Part shown: positions 54,376 to 64,000 of the stretch, piece by piece | Layout: each line of letters begins with the position of its first letter | How positions within the stretch are numbered: position 1 is the stretch's first letter | DNA from: Isoperla grammatica | Taxonomy: Eukaryota > Arthropoda > Insecta > Plecoptera > Perlodidae | Reading direction: 5' to 3' | Assembly: GCA_945910005.1 (NCBI GenBank) | Contig: OX246747.1 | Span: 12,305,035 to 12,369,034 of the forward strand | DNA length: 64,000 bases | Translations under genes and position numbers: made by a program | The notes under the pieces: model-generated | Told to the model about the DNA's origin: nothing | Databases searched by the model: none | Seen by the model: the letters and a program-made list of their open reading frames with translations, nothing else

Positions 54376-55632
54376 GAGAGTGGGAGCGCTCGCAGCAGAC
54401 CAGTTAAGGTTGGCTCACGTCCAGCAGGCCCTCTGTATGTGTATGTTTTCGAGAGTGGGAGCGCTCGCAGCAGACCAGTTAAGGTTGGCTCACGTCCAGC
54501 AGGCCCTCTGTATGTGTATGTTTTCGAGAGTGGGAGCGCTCGCAGCAGACCAGTTAAGGTTGGCTCACGTCCAGCAGGCCCTCTGTATGTGTATGTTTTC
54601 GAGAGTGGGAGCGCTCGCAGCAGACCAGTTAAGGTTGGCTCACGTCCAGCAGGCCCTCTGTATGTGTATGTTTTCGAGAGTGGGAGCGCTCGCAGCAGAC
54701 CAGTTAAGGTTGGCTCACGTCCAGCAGGCCCTCTGTATGTGTATGTTTTCGAGAGTGGGAGCGCTCGCAGCAGACCAGTTAAGGTTGGCTCACGTCCAGC
54801 AGGCCCTCTGTATGTGTATGTTTTCGAGAGTGGGAGCGCTCGCAGCAGACCAGTTAAGGTTGGCTCACGTCCAGCAGGCCCTCTGTATGTGTATGTTTTC
54901 GAGAGTGGGAGCGCTCGCAGCAGACCAGTTAAGGTTGGCTCACGTCCAGCAGGCCCTCTGTATGTGTATGTTTTCGAGAGTGGGAGCGCTCGCAGCAGAC
55001 CAGTTAAGGTTGGCTCACGTCCAGCAGGCCCTCTGTATGTGTATGTTTTCGAGAGTGGGAGCGCTCGCAGCAGACCAGTTAAGGTTGGCTCACGTCCAGC
55101 AGGCCCTCTGTATGTGTATGTTTTCGAGAGTGGGAGCGCTCGCAGCAGACCAGTTAAGGTTGGCTCACGTCCAGCAGGCCCTCTGTATGTGTATGTTTTC
55201 GAGAGTGGGAGCGCTCGCAGCAGACCAGTTAAGGTTGGCTCACGTCCAGCAGGCCCTCTGTATGTGTATGTTTTCGAGAGTGGGAGCGCTCGCAGCAGAC
55301 CAGTTAAGGTTGGCTCACGTCCAGCAGGCCCTCTGTATGTGTATGTTTTCGAGAGTGGGAGCGCTCGCAGCAGACCAGTTAAGGTTGGCTCACGTCCAGC
55401 AGGCCCTCTGTATGTGTATGTTTTCGAGAGTGGGAGCGCTCGCAGCAGACCAGTTAAGGTTGGCTCACGTCCAGCAGGCCCTCTGTATGTGTATGTTTTC
55501 GAGAGTGGGAGCGCTCGCAGCAGACCAGTTAAGGTTGGCTCACGTCCAGCAGGCCCTCTGTATGTGTATGTTTTCGAGAGTGGGAGCGCTCGCAGCAGAC
55601 CAGTTAAGGTTGGCTCACGTCCAGCAGGCTCT
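54376..55632 (+). repeat. 75-bp minisatellite, 17 near-identical copies
   Basis: The unit is gagagtgggagcgctcgcag / cagaccagttaaggttggct / cacgtccagcaggccctctg / tatgtgtatgttttc. Copies start every 75 bp from 54376 to 55576. Internal copies are identical by eye; only the outer edges differ (tctgata on the left, gctctctgtgtgtg on the right). 75 is divisible by three, so three frames remain open through the array: two on plus (ESGSARSRPVKVGSRPAGPL ..., and one starting ALAADQLRLAHVQQALCMCM) and one on minus (GREPTLTGLLRALPLSKTYT ...). Simultaneous openness in three frames argues that it is a repeat effect, not a gene. Confidence 0.97.
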
Positions 55633-57240
55633 CTGTGTGTGTTTACCTGTGTGTGTATGTAAATGATAGTGTGTGGTGTCAAATCTACCTAACACTTGGA
55701 AACGAAATGAATTCGGAGACCGAAAAAACATCAAACACTTATTTTATGTTGGTAAAATTATATTTATAAAAGCACTCGGAATATAACACTGACAATATAC
55801 TAAGTCCGTAGACCAGTAATAATATATATTAACACTTGGTAAGAAAAGTTTGGCAATACGCAAAAATATTCTATGTGTTAGCTGTACGATTATTCGAAAG
55901 GTCCCTATGTGAGCTCTCTACGATGCGAGCTCGGACTGATAGCTTTATCACGGTACGTTGTGGGGCTGTTTGTCAAACCAGACTCGGACTTTGAATACCG
56001 CGAACACCGTGCTCTCCAGGGCAGCTGTGTAGCGAACACTCCTGTGTTGTCACTGCTGCGCCTCGAAGTCCTACACAGTCATGGAGCGGGAGCTCCTCGT
56101 GTGCTGGTGGAAGTAATCCAATGGTGGTATCCGCGGTACTGATTCAAATGGGGCGCGTTACGAGATTATATAGGCACCGGTGGGGATTGAAAAAAATACT
56201 TCCATCTACTGGTGGTAGTGGTGGGGGTTGCGCATGCGCATTTCGGGTCTTTCTGTCGTCTGCACACAGCTGATGTACAGGTGTGCCGATCTAGTGGTTT
56301 ACGTATTGCCAAATTACAAAAATAAAATACTCCAAGTAGGGGGTAGTTTCGAGAGAGTTCGATGAACACTGCGAAAACGTACCCCTGTTTACTGTTACTT
56401 AAAACTAACATGGAATGATCACTACATATTTAAAACAGAAACTACATGCGCTAAATGCTTTATATGTTCAGCATTGGATTTTACTTAACACAAATTGAAA
56501 TATATTTCGTCACCGTCGCCAATGCACGGCCATATGAATTTTACTTATTAACTAACATTTTAAACAGAATGAAGACCTCCTACCTTGTATAAATGATCGG
56601 GAAAGTGGATGTTTCATCACACGACCCTTTAACACTGCTGACATTGACTTATAATAATATAAATAAATAGTTTACCTTGTGCGAAGAAGGTGACAGCTAC
56701 TTGGATGCGAGATCAACACCACAATATAGTGCTGCCTCCTACCCTGAGTTGGCCGAAGTGTTTTCGCGCCTTATTTGAACAGTAACGCCTGAGCAGGGGC
56801 GTTACATAATCACTTTGATGACCTAGTTTAACCTAGTTTAACCATGTGGTTCTTGATAATATACTAGCTCTTGATAATGTGACAGCGTCGGAAATAACAT
56901 TTACCGGCGCTCTCAAACGAACACCGCTAGTGACGAAAACTGTTTCTCCAAAAAAGAAACAAACATGCGAAATAACCAAGTATCAAAGAGCACATACAGT
57001 AGGGTGAAGTGAAAATATGAAGTTTATATAAATGAGATGGCATACCTGAGAAAAGTTGAGGGGGGTCTTTATAAAGATACGTGCAAAATATGTTTTGTCG
57101 AAACATATTTATTCGAAACTTATTTCTTATTTTCTCTCAAATTACAGTATCCGAGTATGCTACACCATTGAATGCATATGAAACACATATGCAATTAATA
57201 GGGTATTCTAAACGATAATAGACAAATTTAATAAGATGGA
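55633..57240. other. Gene-free stretch
   Basis: Nothing with family resemblance on either strand. The frame 55909-56142 is unrecognised. Confidence 0.4.
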
Positions 57241-57457
57241 AGCAACTTTAACAACTGTAATATCCAATCAAAGGCAGTTGGGAAGAGACTACCATCTGCT
57301 CCGCCTACAGATGCAGAGTGCACGCACTGTTGGTGAAGACAGGCTCAAATGAGCCAGAAACGCTACCAGAACTGCCCTGCAGAGCAAAAGCAGATTTGGA
57401 AACTATGAATAGAAAGTTGTCAAGTGACAAATTGAGCCAAAAGAAGTTGGTATGTAT
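57240..57457 (+). CDS. Possible exon (weak)
   Basis: The plus-strand frame ends TLPELPCRAKADLETMNRKL SSDKLSQKKL before donor gtatgt at 57451. The pattern (P-x-x-[TA]-x-x-[DE]L-x-x-[ML]-x-x-KL) recalls the C-terminal domain of some transposon-linked animal proteins (DUF4806-like). The upstream frame is unclear, so this is only a candidate. Confidence 0.25.
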
Positions 57458-57644
57458 CCCTTTTAAAAGTTTATTTGATTTACCTCTGTAGTAACGGTCG
57501 CCCAAATTTGTTCAATATATGTTTTTAATATAGACTAGGAAGGTATAATGCCTGTGTGAATATTATGTAGTGTACGTCTAGCTGTATTTCTTTTCGTTAA
57601 TTCGCCAGTATTTATATTTGTATTTGTTTGTAATTGCACTTGTC

Positions 57645-57958
57645 TTAGTATTGATTATTTGGGCTTAACGTCTCATATTTTTGCAACGAGGCTAATCGAG
57701 ACAATGAGTGGGTGATATATGAAGATGAAATATGGGGCTGTTTGGAGGAAAGGGGCCAATAGGAGGGCGGGTTGGAAAGGGGAGGGTGGAGGAAAGGGGC
57801 TTGGGGTGTGGACTGCACTTCGTCTGACTTCTCCTCCTCGACCAGTCCGGCTAGGGTGGCCCTACCAGAAGCATCAGCTTCCGCCGGCATAGCTCCAGGA
57901 ATCATTAAAGCACGAAAACCTGCCCACCGCGATAAGGTAGCAGTCCCTGGGCAGGACT
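57645..57958 (+). mobile_element. SINE, variant B
   Basis: Full-length copy: gattatttgggcttaacgtc head and cagtccctgggcagg end. ttgcacttgt occurs just before (about 57634) and just after (about 57968), a likely target duplication. Confidence 0.88.
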
Positions 57959-58117
57959 TAATTATATTGCACTTGTGGGTCTTGTGACCTGTTGTCAATA
58001 AATAATAAATAAATACATGTATATTGTTGTTTTCTATTATAATTAAATTCACTTTTAAGCTCAAAATAAGCATTTTATTTTGTTTACGGCATATCCATTG
58101 TTTTGCCCCCAAGGGTA

Positions 58118-58232
58118 AAACTGAGGAAGACCCTGGGATGTTTAGTTCACCCCCCTCCCCCCTGCCACACCCTCACTCACGAAGTGGGGGGCTGAGGGGT
58201 GAACTAAACATCCCAGGGTCTTCCTCAGCATT
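58118..58232. repeat. Foldback hairpin
   Basis: gaggaagaccctgggatgtt / tagttcacccc (58119-58152) is mirrored by ggggtgaactaaacatccca / gggtcttcctc (58195-58228). The loop is C-rich. The outer parts are related to the neighbouring 22-bp repeat. Confidence 0.85.
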
Positions 58233-59062
58233 GCCCTGAATCTTCCTCAGGATTACCCTGAGTCTTTCTCAGCATTGCCCTGGGTCCTCCTCAGGACTAG
58301 TAATAATAATAATAATAATGTATTTATTAAGCTTACCGCTTTAACATTTACATGTATATCTTACAAAGACAATGTTGATACATACTTATTACATAAACTT
58401 TATATAAATTAACGTATAGAAACTATGACCAATACAAGCATTATGTCTTAACTACTAATTTTGAACATAGCTGATTACATACTTTCTACATTTAATTTTA
58501 AACCTTGACAATGATTTTTCAAGTCTCAACTTCATTTGGGAGTTTGTTGAATTCAATCATCCCACCACATAATAAGGTTTTATGCGTGCTCATTTTATTT
58601 ACTCTTCTAAAATTAAAACTATCATTTTTCCTTGTAAAATGTCCATGAATATCTTTTCTTAATTGTAGTTAATTTTTAAAATATTTTGGGAGAAAATTAT
58701 TCTTTAGTTTATACATAAAAATTAGACTTTTAAATATCATATTTTGCCTTACAGTTAACCAATTCAAAGCCTTACTCATTCTTGTAATCCTTGCATCCCT
58801 ACCACATTTAAGGACAATCCTCATGGCTTTATTTTGTAAACATTGCAATTTACTTTTATCATTTTCAGATATAACCCTTGGTCTTCCTCACTACTACAAA
58901 CAGTGTTCCTCAGCATTGCCCTGGGTCCTCCTCAGGATTACCCTTGGTCTTCCTCACTACTACACACAGTCTTCCTCAGCATTGCCCTGGGTCCTCCTCA
59001 GCATTGCCCTGGGTACTCCTCAGCATTGCCCTGGGTACTCCTCAGGATTACCCTTGGTTTTC
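58229..59062 (+). repeat. 22-bp-type minisatellite interrupted by a LINE
   Basis: Units such as ccctgggtcctcctcagcat / tg, with a longer variant carrying ttacccttggtcttcctcac / tactac. They occur at 58229-58300 and again at 58873-59062. The LINE at 58305-58872 lies between. Confidence 0.85.
58305..58872 (-). pseudogene. LINE ORF2 C-terminus and 3' end, minus strand
   Basis: On the minus strand, from about 58860 downward, the frame reads LQCLQNKAMRIVLKCGRDAR, MSKALNWLTVRQNMIFKSLI, MYKLKNNFLPKYF. This is the LQN-x-AMR-x-[IV]L ... L-x-WL-x-[VI] ... MYK signature that follows the RT domain in many L2/CR1/Rex-type LINEs. A few stops interrupt the rest. It ends in a (TAA)n-type tail at 58304-58320 (ttattatt on minus). 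It is 5'-truncated and inserted in the minisatellite. Confidence 0.75.
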
Positions 59063-59269
59063 CTCACTACTACCCACAGTGTACCTGTCACCTGCCTGTC
59101 GGGAACTATTACCTTTGTGGGCAGTCCTGGGGAGGACCCTGGGTTATATATCCTGTGATCTGCTCTTAGCGTCTCACTCCCATGCTATAAGTATATGAGA
59201 AAGGTACTCCTGAGGAGTACCTCTCATCCCGTAAGGGAAGTCCTCAGTATAAGCTCAGGAGCGAAAAAT

Positions 59270-59532
59270 GTTTGAAGGGTGGGTGATATATGAAGATGAA
59301 CTAGGGGGGTGTTTGGAGGAAAGGGTCAAGTAGGAGGGCAGGGAATAAAAGGGAAGGGGAGAAAACGGGAGTGGGGAGGATGTGAACTGCATTTCGTCTG
59401 ACTCCTCCTCCTCGACCAGTCCGGCTAGGGTGGCCCTACCAGAAGCATACGCTTCCGCCGCCAGCATAGCTCTCGGGATCACCAAAGCACGCAAACCTGC
59501 CCACCACGATAAGGTGGCAGTCCCTGGGCAGG
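59270..59532 (+). mobile_element. SINE, variant B, 5'-truncated
   Basis: It starts within the gggtgggtgatatatgaaga segment and keeps the whole tail to ccctgggcagg. A small ccgccgccag insertion is present in the cttccgccgg segment. Confidence 0.85.
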
Positions 59533-59862
59533 CGCGAAACCAATTATACCAAACACATTAGCGCCCCGTGAATATGGGATTATTTTTTTCCCAATTTCGT
59601 TTTAAAATTCGACGTTTTCGGTGTTTAGCTTTATTATTATTTTTTGCTGTATAGTACAGTATAGAGAAATACATTGTACGATATTACGATACAATCTACG
59701 AACCACGCACGCTAGGCCCATCTCTGCTCTATGGCTAGGCCTACTATAACGTTCGCGGAATAGGTTTGTTTGTTTTACATGCAAAGTGTAGTGTAACGTG
59801 TAGGTGAGTGTAGGCCAATTGTAGGCTTTCACACTTGATTTTGCTTCGCGTCACCCAGAATA

Positions 59863-60176
59863 ATGATTGATATTTGGGCTTAACGTCTCATATTTTTGCA
59901 ACGAGGCTAATCGAGACAATGAGTGGGTTATAGATGAAGATGAAATAAGGGGCTGTTTGGAGGAAAGGGGCAAGTAGGAGGGCGGGGTGAAAAATTGGAA
60001 GGGCGAGGAAAAGGGAAGGGGGAGGTTGTGGACCGCACTTCGCCTGACTTCTGCTCCTCGACCAGTCCGGCTAGGGTGGCCCTACCAGAAGCATACGCTT
60101 CCGCCGGCATAGCTCTCGGGATCAACAAAGCACACAAACCTGCCCACCACGATAAGGTAGCAGTTCTTGGGCAGGC
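59863..60176 (+). mobile_element. SINE, variant B
   Basis: gattgatatttgggcttaac head, gggctgtttggaggaaaggg middle, and ctgcccaccacgataaggta ... gggcagg tail. No clear duplication was seen. Confidence 0.88.
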
Positions 60177-60237
60177 TTGTGTACTACGCACTGAGCCATC
60201 ACTATCGGTCACCGTAATAGTGTTTTATTTATTAAAG

Positions 60238-60476
60238 GTCAACCTCAAACTTCTCGACACCTGTAAGCTGTGAGGAGCCACAAGACACATACGGTGATAT
60301 AGAGTATTTGGAGGAGTATGACACAATTCTCCAGAGCCACCTCTCTTGTGTCAGAAACCATTCACCCAGTCCAACTGCCTCACATCAGGCTAGATCGCCT
60401 ACCCCATCAACATCCCGCTCAGTGCCTTCTCCCACCCCGCCAACTTCAACATGTCCTACATATCCTACAAGCAAGG
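60238..60476 (+). CDS. BESS-type DNA-binding protein, middle exon (probable)
   Basis: The acceptor is tttattaaag (AG ending 60237) and the donor is gtaggc at 60477, leaving one base. The frame is acidic then Pro/Ser/Thr-rich (CEEPQDTYGDIEYLEEYDTI ... SPTPSTSRSVPSPTPPTSTC). This is a typical disordered linker between an N-terminal MADF or Myb-like domain and a C-terminal BESS motif. It joins in phase to 61139. The upstream DNA-binding exon was not located and may lie beyond intervening SINEs. Confidence 0.5.
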
Positions 60477-60764
60477 GTAGGCCAACTAGTTTTTGGTGTG
60501 GATTTGGTTAATCCACACCAAACCACTAAACCAGATTTAGCAATTTCAAGAGGAATAAAGGAATATATAGAAATAAATAAATAATATGCATTCAAATTTT
60601 TGGTACAGTACTTGTATTTTATTTTGGTTAAATTAAAACCACTATATGGTTTGCTTATAGCTATCCATTATCTACCCATCTATTTATCTATCTTTATCTT
60701 TTCCCTCACTAAAATATGCTATTATTTTGTTCTATATTCCAGTTATTTATCTATAAATCAAATC

Positions 60765-60797
60765 AAATCAAATCAAATCAAATCAAATCAAATCAAA
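60765..60797. repeat. (AAATC)n microsatellite
   Basis: About seven aaatc units followed by a short (tatc)n run. Confidence 0.95.
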
Positions 60798-61138
60798 TCT
60801 ATCTATCTATCTAGACTATCTGAACTGATTCCAGTAATATACAAAAGAGGATTAGAAACAACACAATTTAGCTGGGTATGGAACATAAAGGAAAACAACA
60901 ATATAGCCTAGCAGAAGATAGCACAACAAAACAAACTACAAGAAAAAGAGAACACGAACAAGAAAAATGAATTGCAAAAAAATAAAAATGTTAACAATGC
61001 CAATTTTTTTAATAAATTCGGAAGTATGCTAAATTTTAACTTATTTTAAAAATTAGATAGGGGTCGAAGTGTTAAACTCGAGGTTCTACTAAGAGGCTAA
61101 TTGAACTATCCAAACATTATACTGTATTGTTATTGTAG

Positions 61139-61359
61139 GAATCAAGAGAACCAGGGGCGATTCCATTGATAGCGCAATCAGTTTAATTCTACTAACGCCC
61201 CAGCAGACTGTGCCAAAACCACCAATGATGGACGAAAATGACCATTTTGCATGCATGTTGGGGGCCACGTTGAAGAGACTAGAGGCCAAGAAAGCAGCAG
61301 AACTTCGCATCAGTTTTGCAAACCAGCTGTTTGTTGCTGATTTTGGTGAATCGGACTGA
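61139..61359 (+). CDS. BESS-type protein, last exon
   Basis: Acceptor ttgttattgtag. The first two bases complete the Gly codon begun at 60476. The exon reads IKRTRGDSIDSAISLILLTP ..., then DENDHFACMLGATLKRLEAK KAAELRISFANQLF, and stops TGA at 61357-61359. D-x-x-x-x-F-x-x-x-L-x-x-x-L-K-R-L ... K-x-x-x-x-x-x-I-x-x-x-x-[LV] matches the BESS motif, a protein-interaction helix pair found in MADF-BESS regulators and in transposon-derived partners. It could be a host nuclear factor or a Harbinger partner. The exon is intact. Confidence 0.55.
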
Positions 61360-61748
61360 TACGGCGTAATTAATAAATAAATTAAATAAAAAAATGAAAT
61401 GAATAAAGATTAATTAATTAATAATAATAAATTAATAAATAAGTAGGGTCTAATTAATAAATAATATTATAATTAACAGAAATGGGCAAAATGCCCCAAC
61501 AGATGTATTTGAAATACAAAAATACAAAAGTACACCTATTTTGATAATACTCTTAAATACATATTGCTGTAAATCAGCATAAATGAGTAAATCAATAAGA
61601 ATCAATTAATAATAAATCAATAATAATAACTACATATGAATTTCAACATAATTAACTTTAATCACTGACCAAACAGTAACTAAAAAGCACTATGAGGTGG
61701 GTCCAGGAGTAAAAAAATTGCTTTAAAATATTAAAATAATTAGGCCTA
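61360..61748. other. AT-rich spacer
   Basis: Rich in taattaataa motifs; no gene. Confidence 0.5.
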
Positions 61749-61978
61749 GATGAGCATAGCGAAGCGGGGTGAATCTCTCATTTCAACGATCGGCTCTGTC
61801 TGTGCATTTGTTTGTGTGTGCATACAATATTGTACGTCACGCACGATCAAACGGCTTGACGGATTTGGCTGAAACTTTCGGTCAACACTCGTAACGACTA
61901 AACTTAAACCGCCACCTTGTAAAAAAAAAAAAATAGAAAAAAAATCGCTCTTCTGGCAACACGGAGCTTTTTCCTAGT
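61749..61978 (+). mobile_element. Short derivative of the 17.4-kb repeat
   Basis: It has the same start (gatgagcatagcgaagcggg) and the same end (ctggcaacacggagcttttt / cctagt) as 17400-18834, but only 230 bp, with the internal tandem units missing. cggatttggctgaaa and ggtcaacactcgt are shared in the left part. Confidence 0.8.
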
Positions 61979-62162
61979 TGTAACCTAATTGTACTATCAT
62001 TTGTTAATTATTTTTCACTTTCCTCCTTTGTAAATCAGTTTTTTATAACTGAGTATGATAAGACATAACATAAGTAAATATTTACAACAATAATGAAACA
62101 TAATGTAGGTTGTTATTAATCTCATTGATGTTTATGATAATGAACTGCAATACTGCAAGTGA

Positions 62163-62236
62163 ATCTGTAGTTCTAGTGGTAAGCATTCCCGCTTCCAATG
62201 CAGAAAGTCCCGGGTTCAAATCCTGGTTCAGGCAGT
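62163..62236 (+). ncRNA. tRNA-Gly(UCC)-like pseudogene
   Basis: A D-arm-like tagttctagtggtaagca, an anticodon loop cttccaa (UCC) and a good T arm ccgggttcaaatcctgg are present. The acceptor and anticodon stems do not pair, so it is a decayed tRNA or SINE promoter. Confidence 0.5.
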
Positions 62237-62319
62237 CTATGTTTTTTTACTTTACTTCTTGTCTTAGAAATAAGTAAACGGTAAATAATAAGGATGCGTT
62301 ATGATAAATAAATTCATAT

Positions 62320-63128
62320 CGATAATCGCATTTTTTCTAGTGATGCGGACGATAATCGTATATCGATAAATCGATAATATCGTATATCGATACGATACGA
62401 TATGCGCCGTCGTATCGCGATATTCATGACGATATTATTTTGCACCCAGTATCATGATAAATTGTTAATACTTCATGGTATCGTCATAGTTTACAATTTC
62501 GCATGGCGGTTATTTGATTATTCTATTGATGTTAGCCGAGCATCCCTTGGCAAAGTTTGCATGCTGCTGTTCCCCCCCCCCCCCCCCCGCACGCAATGTT
62601 GGCGGTAACACAGTAGTCGTCGATGTGTAATTCAAGATCAGCAGAACGAAACTGACTCGCCATCATTAGCAGACAGACCGCCCGCTCTACACTAAAAAAT
62701 AAAAATAGAACTCCACTTCGTGTGTCCACCGCCCCTTACTGTATTCTATTCAGTCTACCGGTTAACTTGAACGTGTCAACATCTCTGTTTAAAAATGAGC
62801 CGCTTGCTAAAGGAAGACGGACTATTTTTAGGCCTCGATTACCTGCACTCATTCATTGACTTCCTTCCGAAAAGTCTGCATTGTTTGACATCTTTCAAGA
62901 TCCAAATCTACGTTTCACTGCTCCGCTGCCTCAACCTCCCCCCACCCCCCCCCCCCCCACCCCCCCACCCATCCCGTCCTTCACCAGCCGACAAACCGGT
63001 TTGTTTGGCCATCGGCTACAATCACAATGCGCTATTTATTTGCTATTATCGCGATAATATCGTATCGCGATATTATTATATGCTCACGATATTATCACGA
63101 TATATCATGATATATTGTGGGAAAAAAA
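62320..63128. mobile_element. Possible hAT-like element with atcg-rich ends
   Basis: The left part (62330-62460, tagtgatgcggacgataatc ... many tatcgata and gatacgatac units) and the right part (63040-63118, ttatcgcgataatatcgtat ... atcacgatatatcatgat) are dense in the same atcg/cgat motifs and flank a unique core with C runs (62573-62588, 62939-62968). No exact duplication was identified. Confidence 0.4.
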
Positions 63129-63179
63129 TAAATAAGTAAATCAAATTTCTTGAGAAAACTCTTGACGACTTGCATAACC

Positions 63180-63497
63180 AGATGTCTACCCACGAACAGC
63201 TCATAAGTAGTCACGATGATGACAAATTGCGTGCTTTACTGATGGAGAGTGAGCTGAGAGCTAGAATCAATAGTATGTGTGTTACCCAACAAGTGGATGT
63301 GCAAAATTTAGAAACAAATTACAAACACACAAACCTCCTTGTCACTGATTTGAAAACCGATTTGAATGTAGCGAGAAGAAGTTTTGGCCTCGAAACTGGG
63401 AATTTAACTCTTATTAGAGTTAATGAACTCTCGCTGAAATTGCAGCAGTACATAGCAAGTACTAAGACGATTACGACTCAAGTTGTTGAAAATTTAG
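63180..63497 (+). CDS. Coiled-coil protein exon, gene unknown
   Basis: The frame is open from about 63144 to a consensus donor gtaagt at 63498 (exon end ttag). The acceptor is either cataaccag (63172-63180) or further left. The encoded segment (KLRALLMESELRARINSM, VQNLETNYKHTNLLVTDLKT ...) is Leu-rich, charged and helical, as in a coiled coil. I do not recognise the family. It probably continues beyond the right edge of the window. Confidence 0.45.
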
Positions 63498-64000
63498 GTA
63501 AGTATGTACCTTATTATTATTTAAGTCAATATACCTACTTACTATTAAACGACAGTAGAGTTAATAGAATGTAAGAGCAAGTGAGCGTTACACGGTAGGC
63601 GAGTAGGCCTATACATACACTGGCATTGTTTCTTTGTGATATCACATAGAATGCATTAGAGTTTGCAGCTTCATCTGCTTCCACCCCGTTTCAAACATGT
63701 TCAATGTTGCAAATTGTTAAGTACCTTGTTAGAAAATCGTTGCACTATTTGTTGATAATGATTCCGCCTGCATTGATTGCCATCTTTGTATGGGCAGTAA
63801 TTGAATAAACACGTCAGTCACTGTTAGGAATAGGGGACGCATATTTTCATTCGTGGTTCTCCCATAATTCTTTGTGCTAAAATCATTTTTCTCCTCGTAC
63901 CTTAAATGTAATAATACACTGAAATGAATTTCATTTGTCAGAAATTATGTGAGATTGTTGGAGATAGTTCATGAATCATGAGGTGTCCTTTCATGTGTCT
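63498..64000. other. Intron or gene-free right edge
   Basis: No exon recognised after the donor at 63498. Confidence 0.4.

Noticed and set aside
54321..55682. Three overlapping frames of 428-453 codons through the 75-bp array
   Set aside because: Open on both strands only because the unit is 75 bp and free of stops; no unique domain and no start context.
58823..59198. Three overlapping frames of about 110 codons
   Set aside because: They translate the 22-bp minisatellite in all three frames.
62163..62236. A functional tRNA-Gly gene
   Set aside because: The T arm is good but acceptor and anticodon stems do not pair.

Overview
The window is nuclear DNA from a non-vertebrate animal. The evidence is spliced genes with GT-AG introns, an MDM2-type E3 ligase gene, animal transposon families (R4/Dong LINE, hAT, Harbinger, P-element/THAP9-like, CMC/EnSpm-like, SINEs), long microsatellites and no operon structure. 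The palindromic 8-mer TAGGCCTA recurs throughout. A marine invertebrate is likely, but the phylum cannot be fixed from the sequence alone.

Layout. 0-4.6 kb: a 5'-cut R4/Dong-type LINE, two further R4 fragments lying in (TAA)n tracts, and two foldback hairpins. 4.8-7.1 kb, minus strand: three phase-compatible exons of an MDM2 homologue (Ser-rich segment, acidic segment plus RanBP2-type zinc finger, C2H2C4 RING). An uncertain first exon lies at 9.7-9.8 kb. 7.5-19.8 kb: mostly transposon debris, including hairpin MITEs, two non-autonomous hAT copies with exact or near-exact 8-bp target duplications, a nested MITE stack at 15.2-15.9 kb, a (ATAA)n tract of about 530 bp, a 1.4-kb repeat and a tRNA-Arg-derived sequence. 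22.1-23.6 kb: two large palindromes with arms of about 250 and 410 bp. 25.1-37.7 kb: the most coherent unit. It holds an intact 891-codon C2H2 plus DDE transposase-like gene of CMC/EnSpm type, then an intact four-exon gene with a SAM-like N-terminus, then a 134-bp tandem array, then a CACTG-type terminus. It looks like one large two-gene transposon whose 5' end was not found. 38-40 kb: Harbinger-related remains (SANT/zeste-like exons and a transposase fragment). 40-45 kb: LINE endonuclease debris and three RCC1-repeat relics, two of them inverted. 45.8-46.5 kb and 54.4-55.6 kb: 17-copy minisatellites of 45 and 75 bp, both open in several frames. 48-53.6 kb: LINE, pogo-like, Mutator-like and P-element-like relics, the last split by a SINE with a 13-bp duplication. 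57-64 kb: SINEs, a LINE inserted in a minisatellite, two spliced exons of a BESS-type protein, a tRNA-Gly-like sequence and a coiled-coil exon at the right edge.

Function. Only the MDM2-like gene, and perhaps the BESS-type and coiled-coil exons, look like host genes. The transposase and SAM-like genes look like one mobile unit. Almost everything else is dead or non-autonomous mobile DNA, and several insertions can be shown to be nested because removing them restores a reading frame or a target site.
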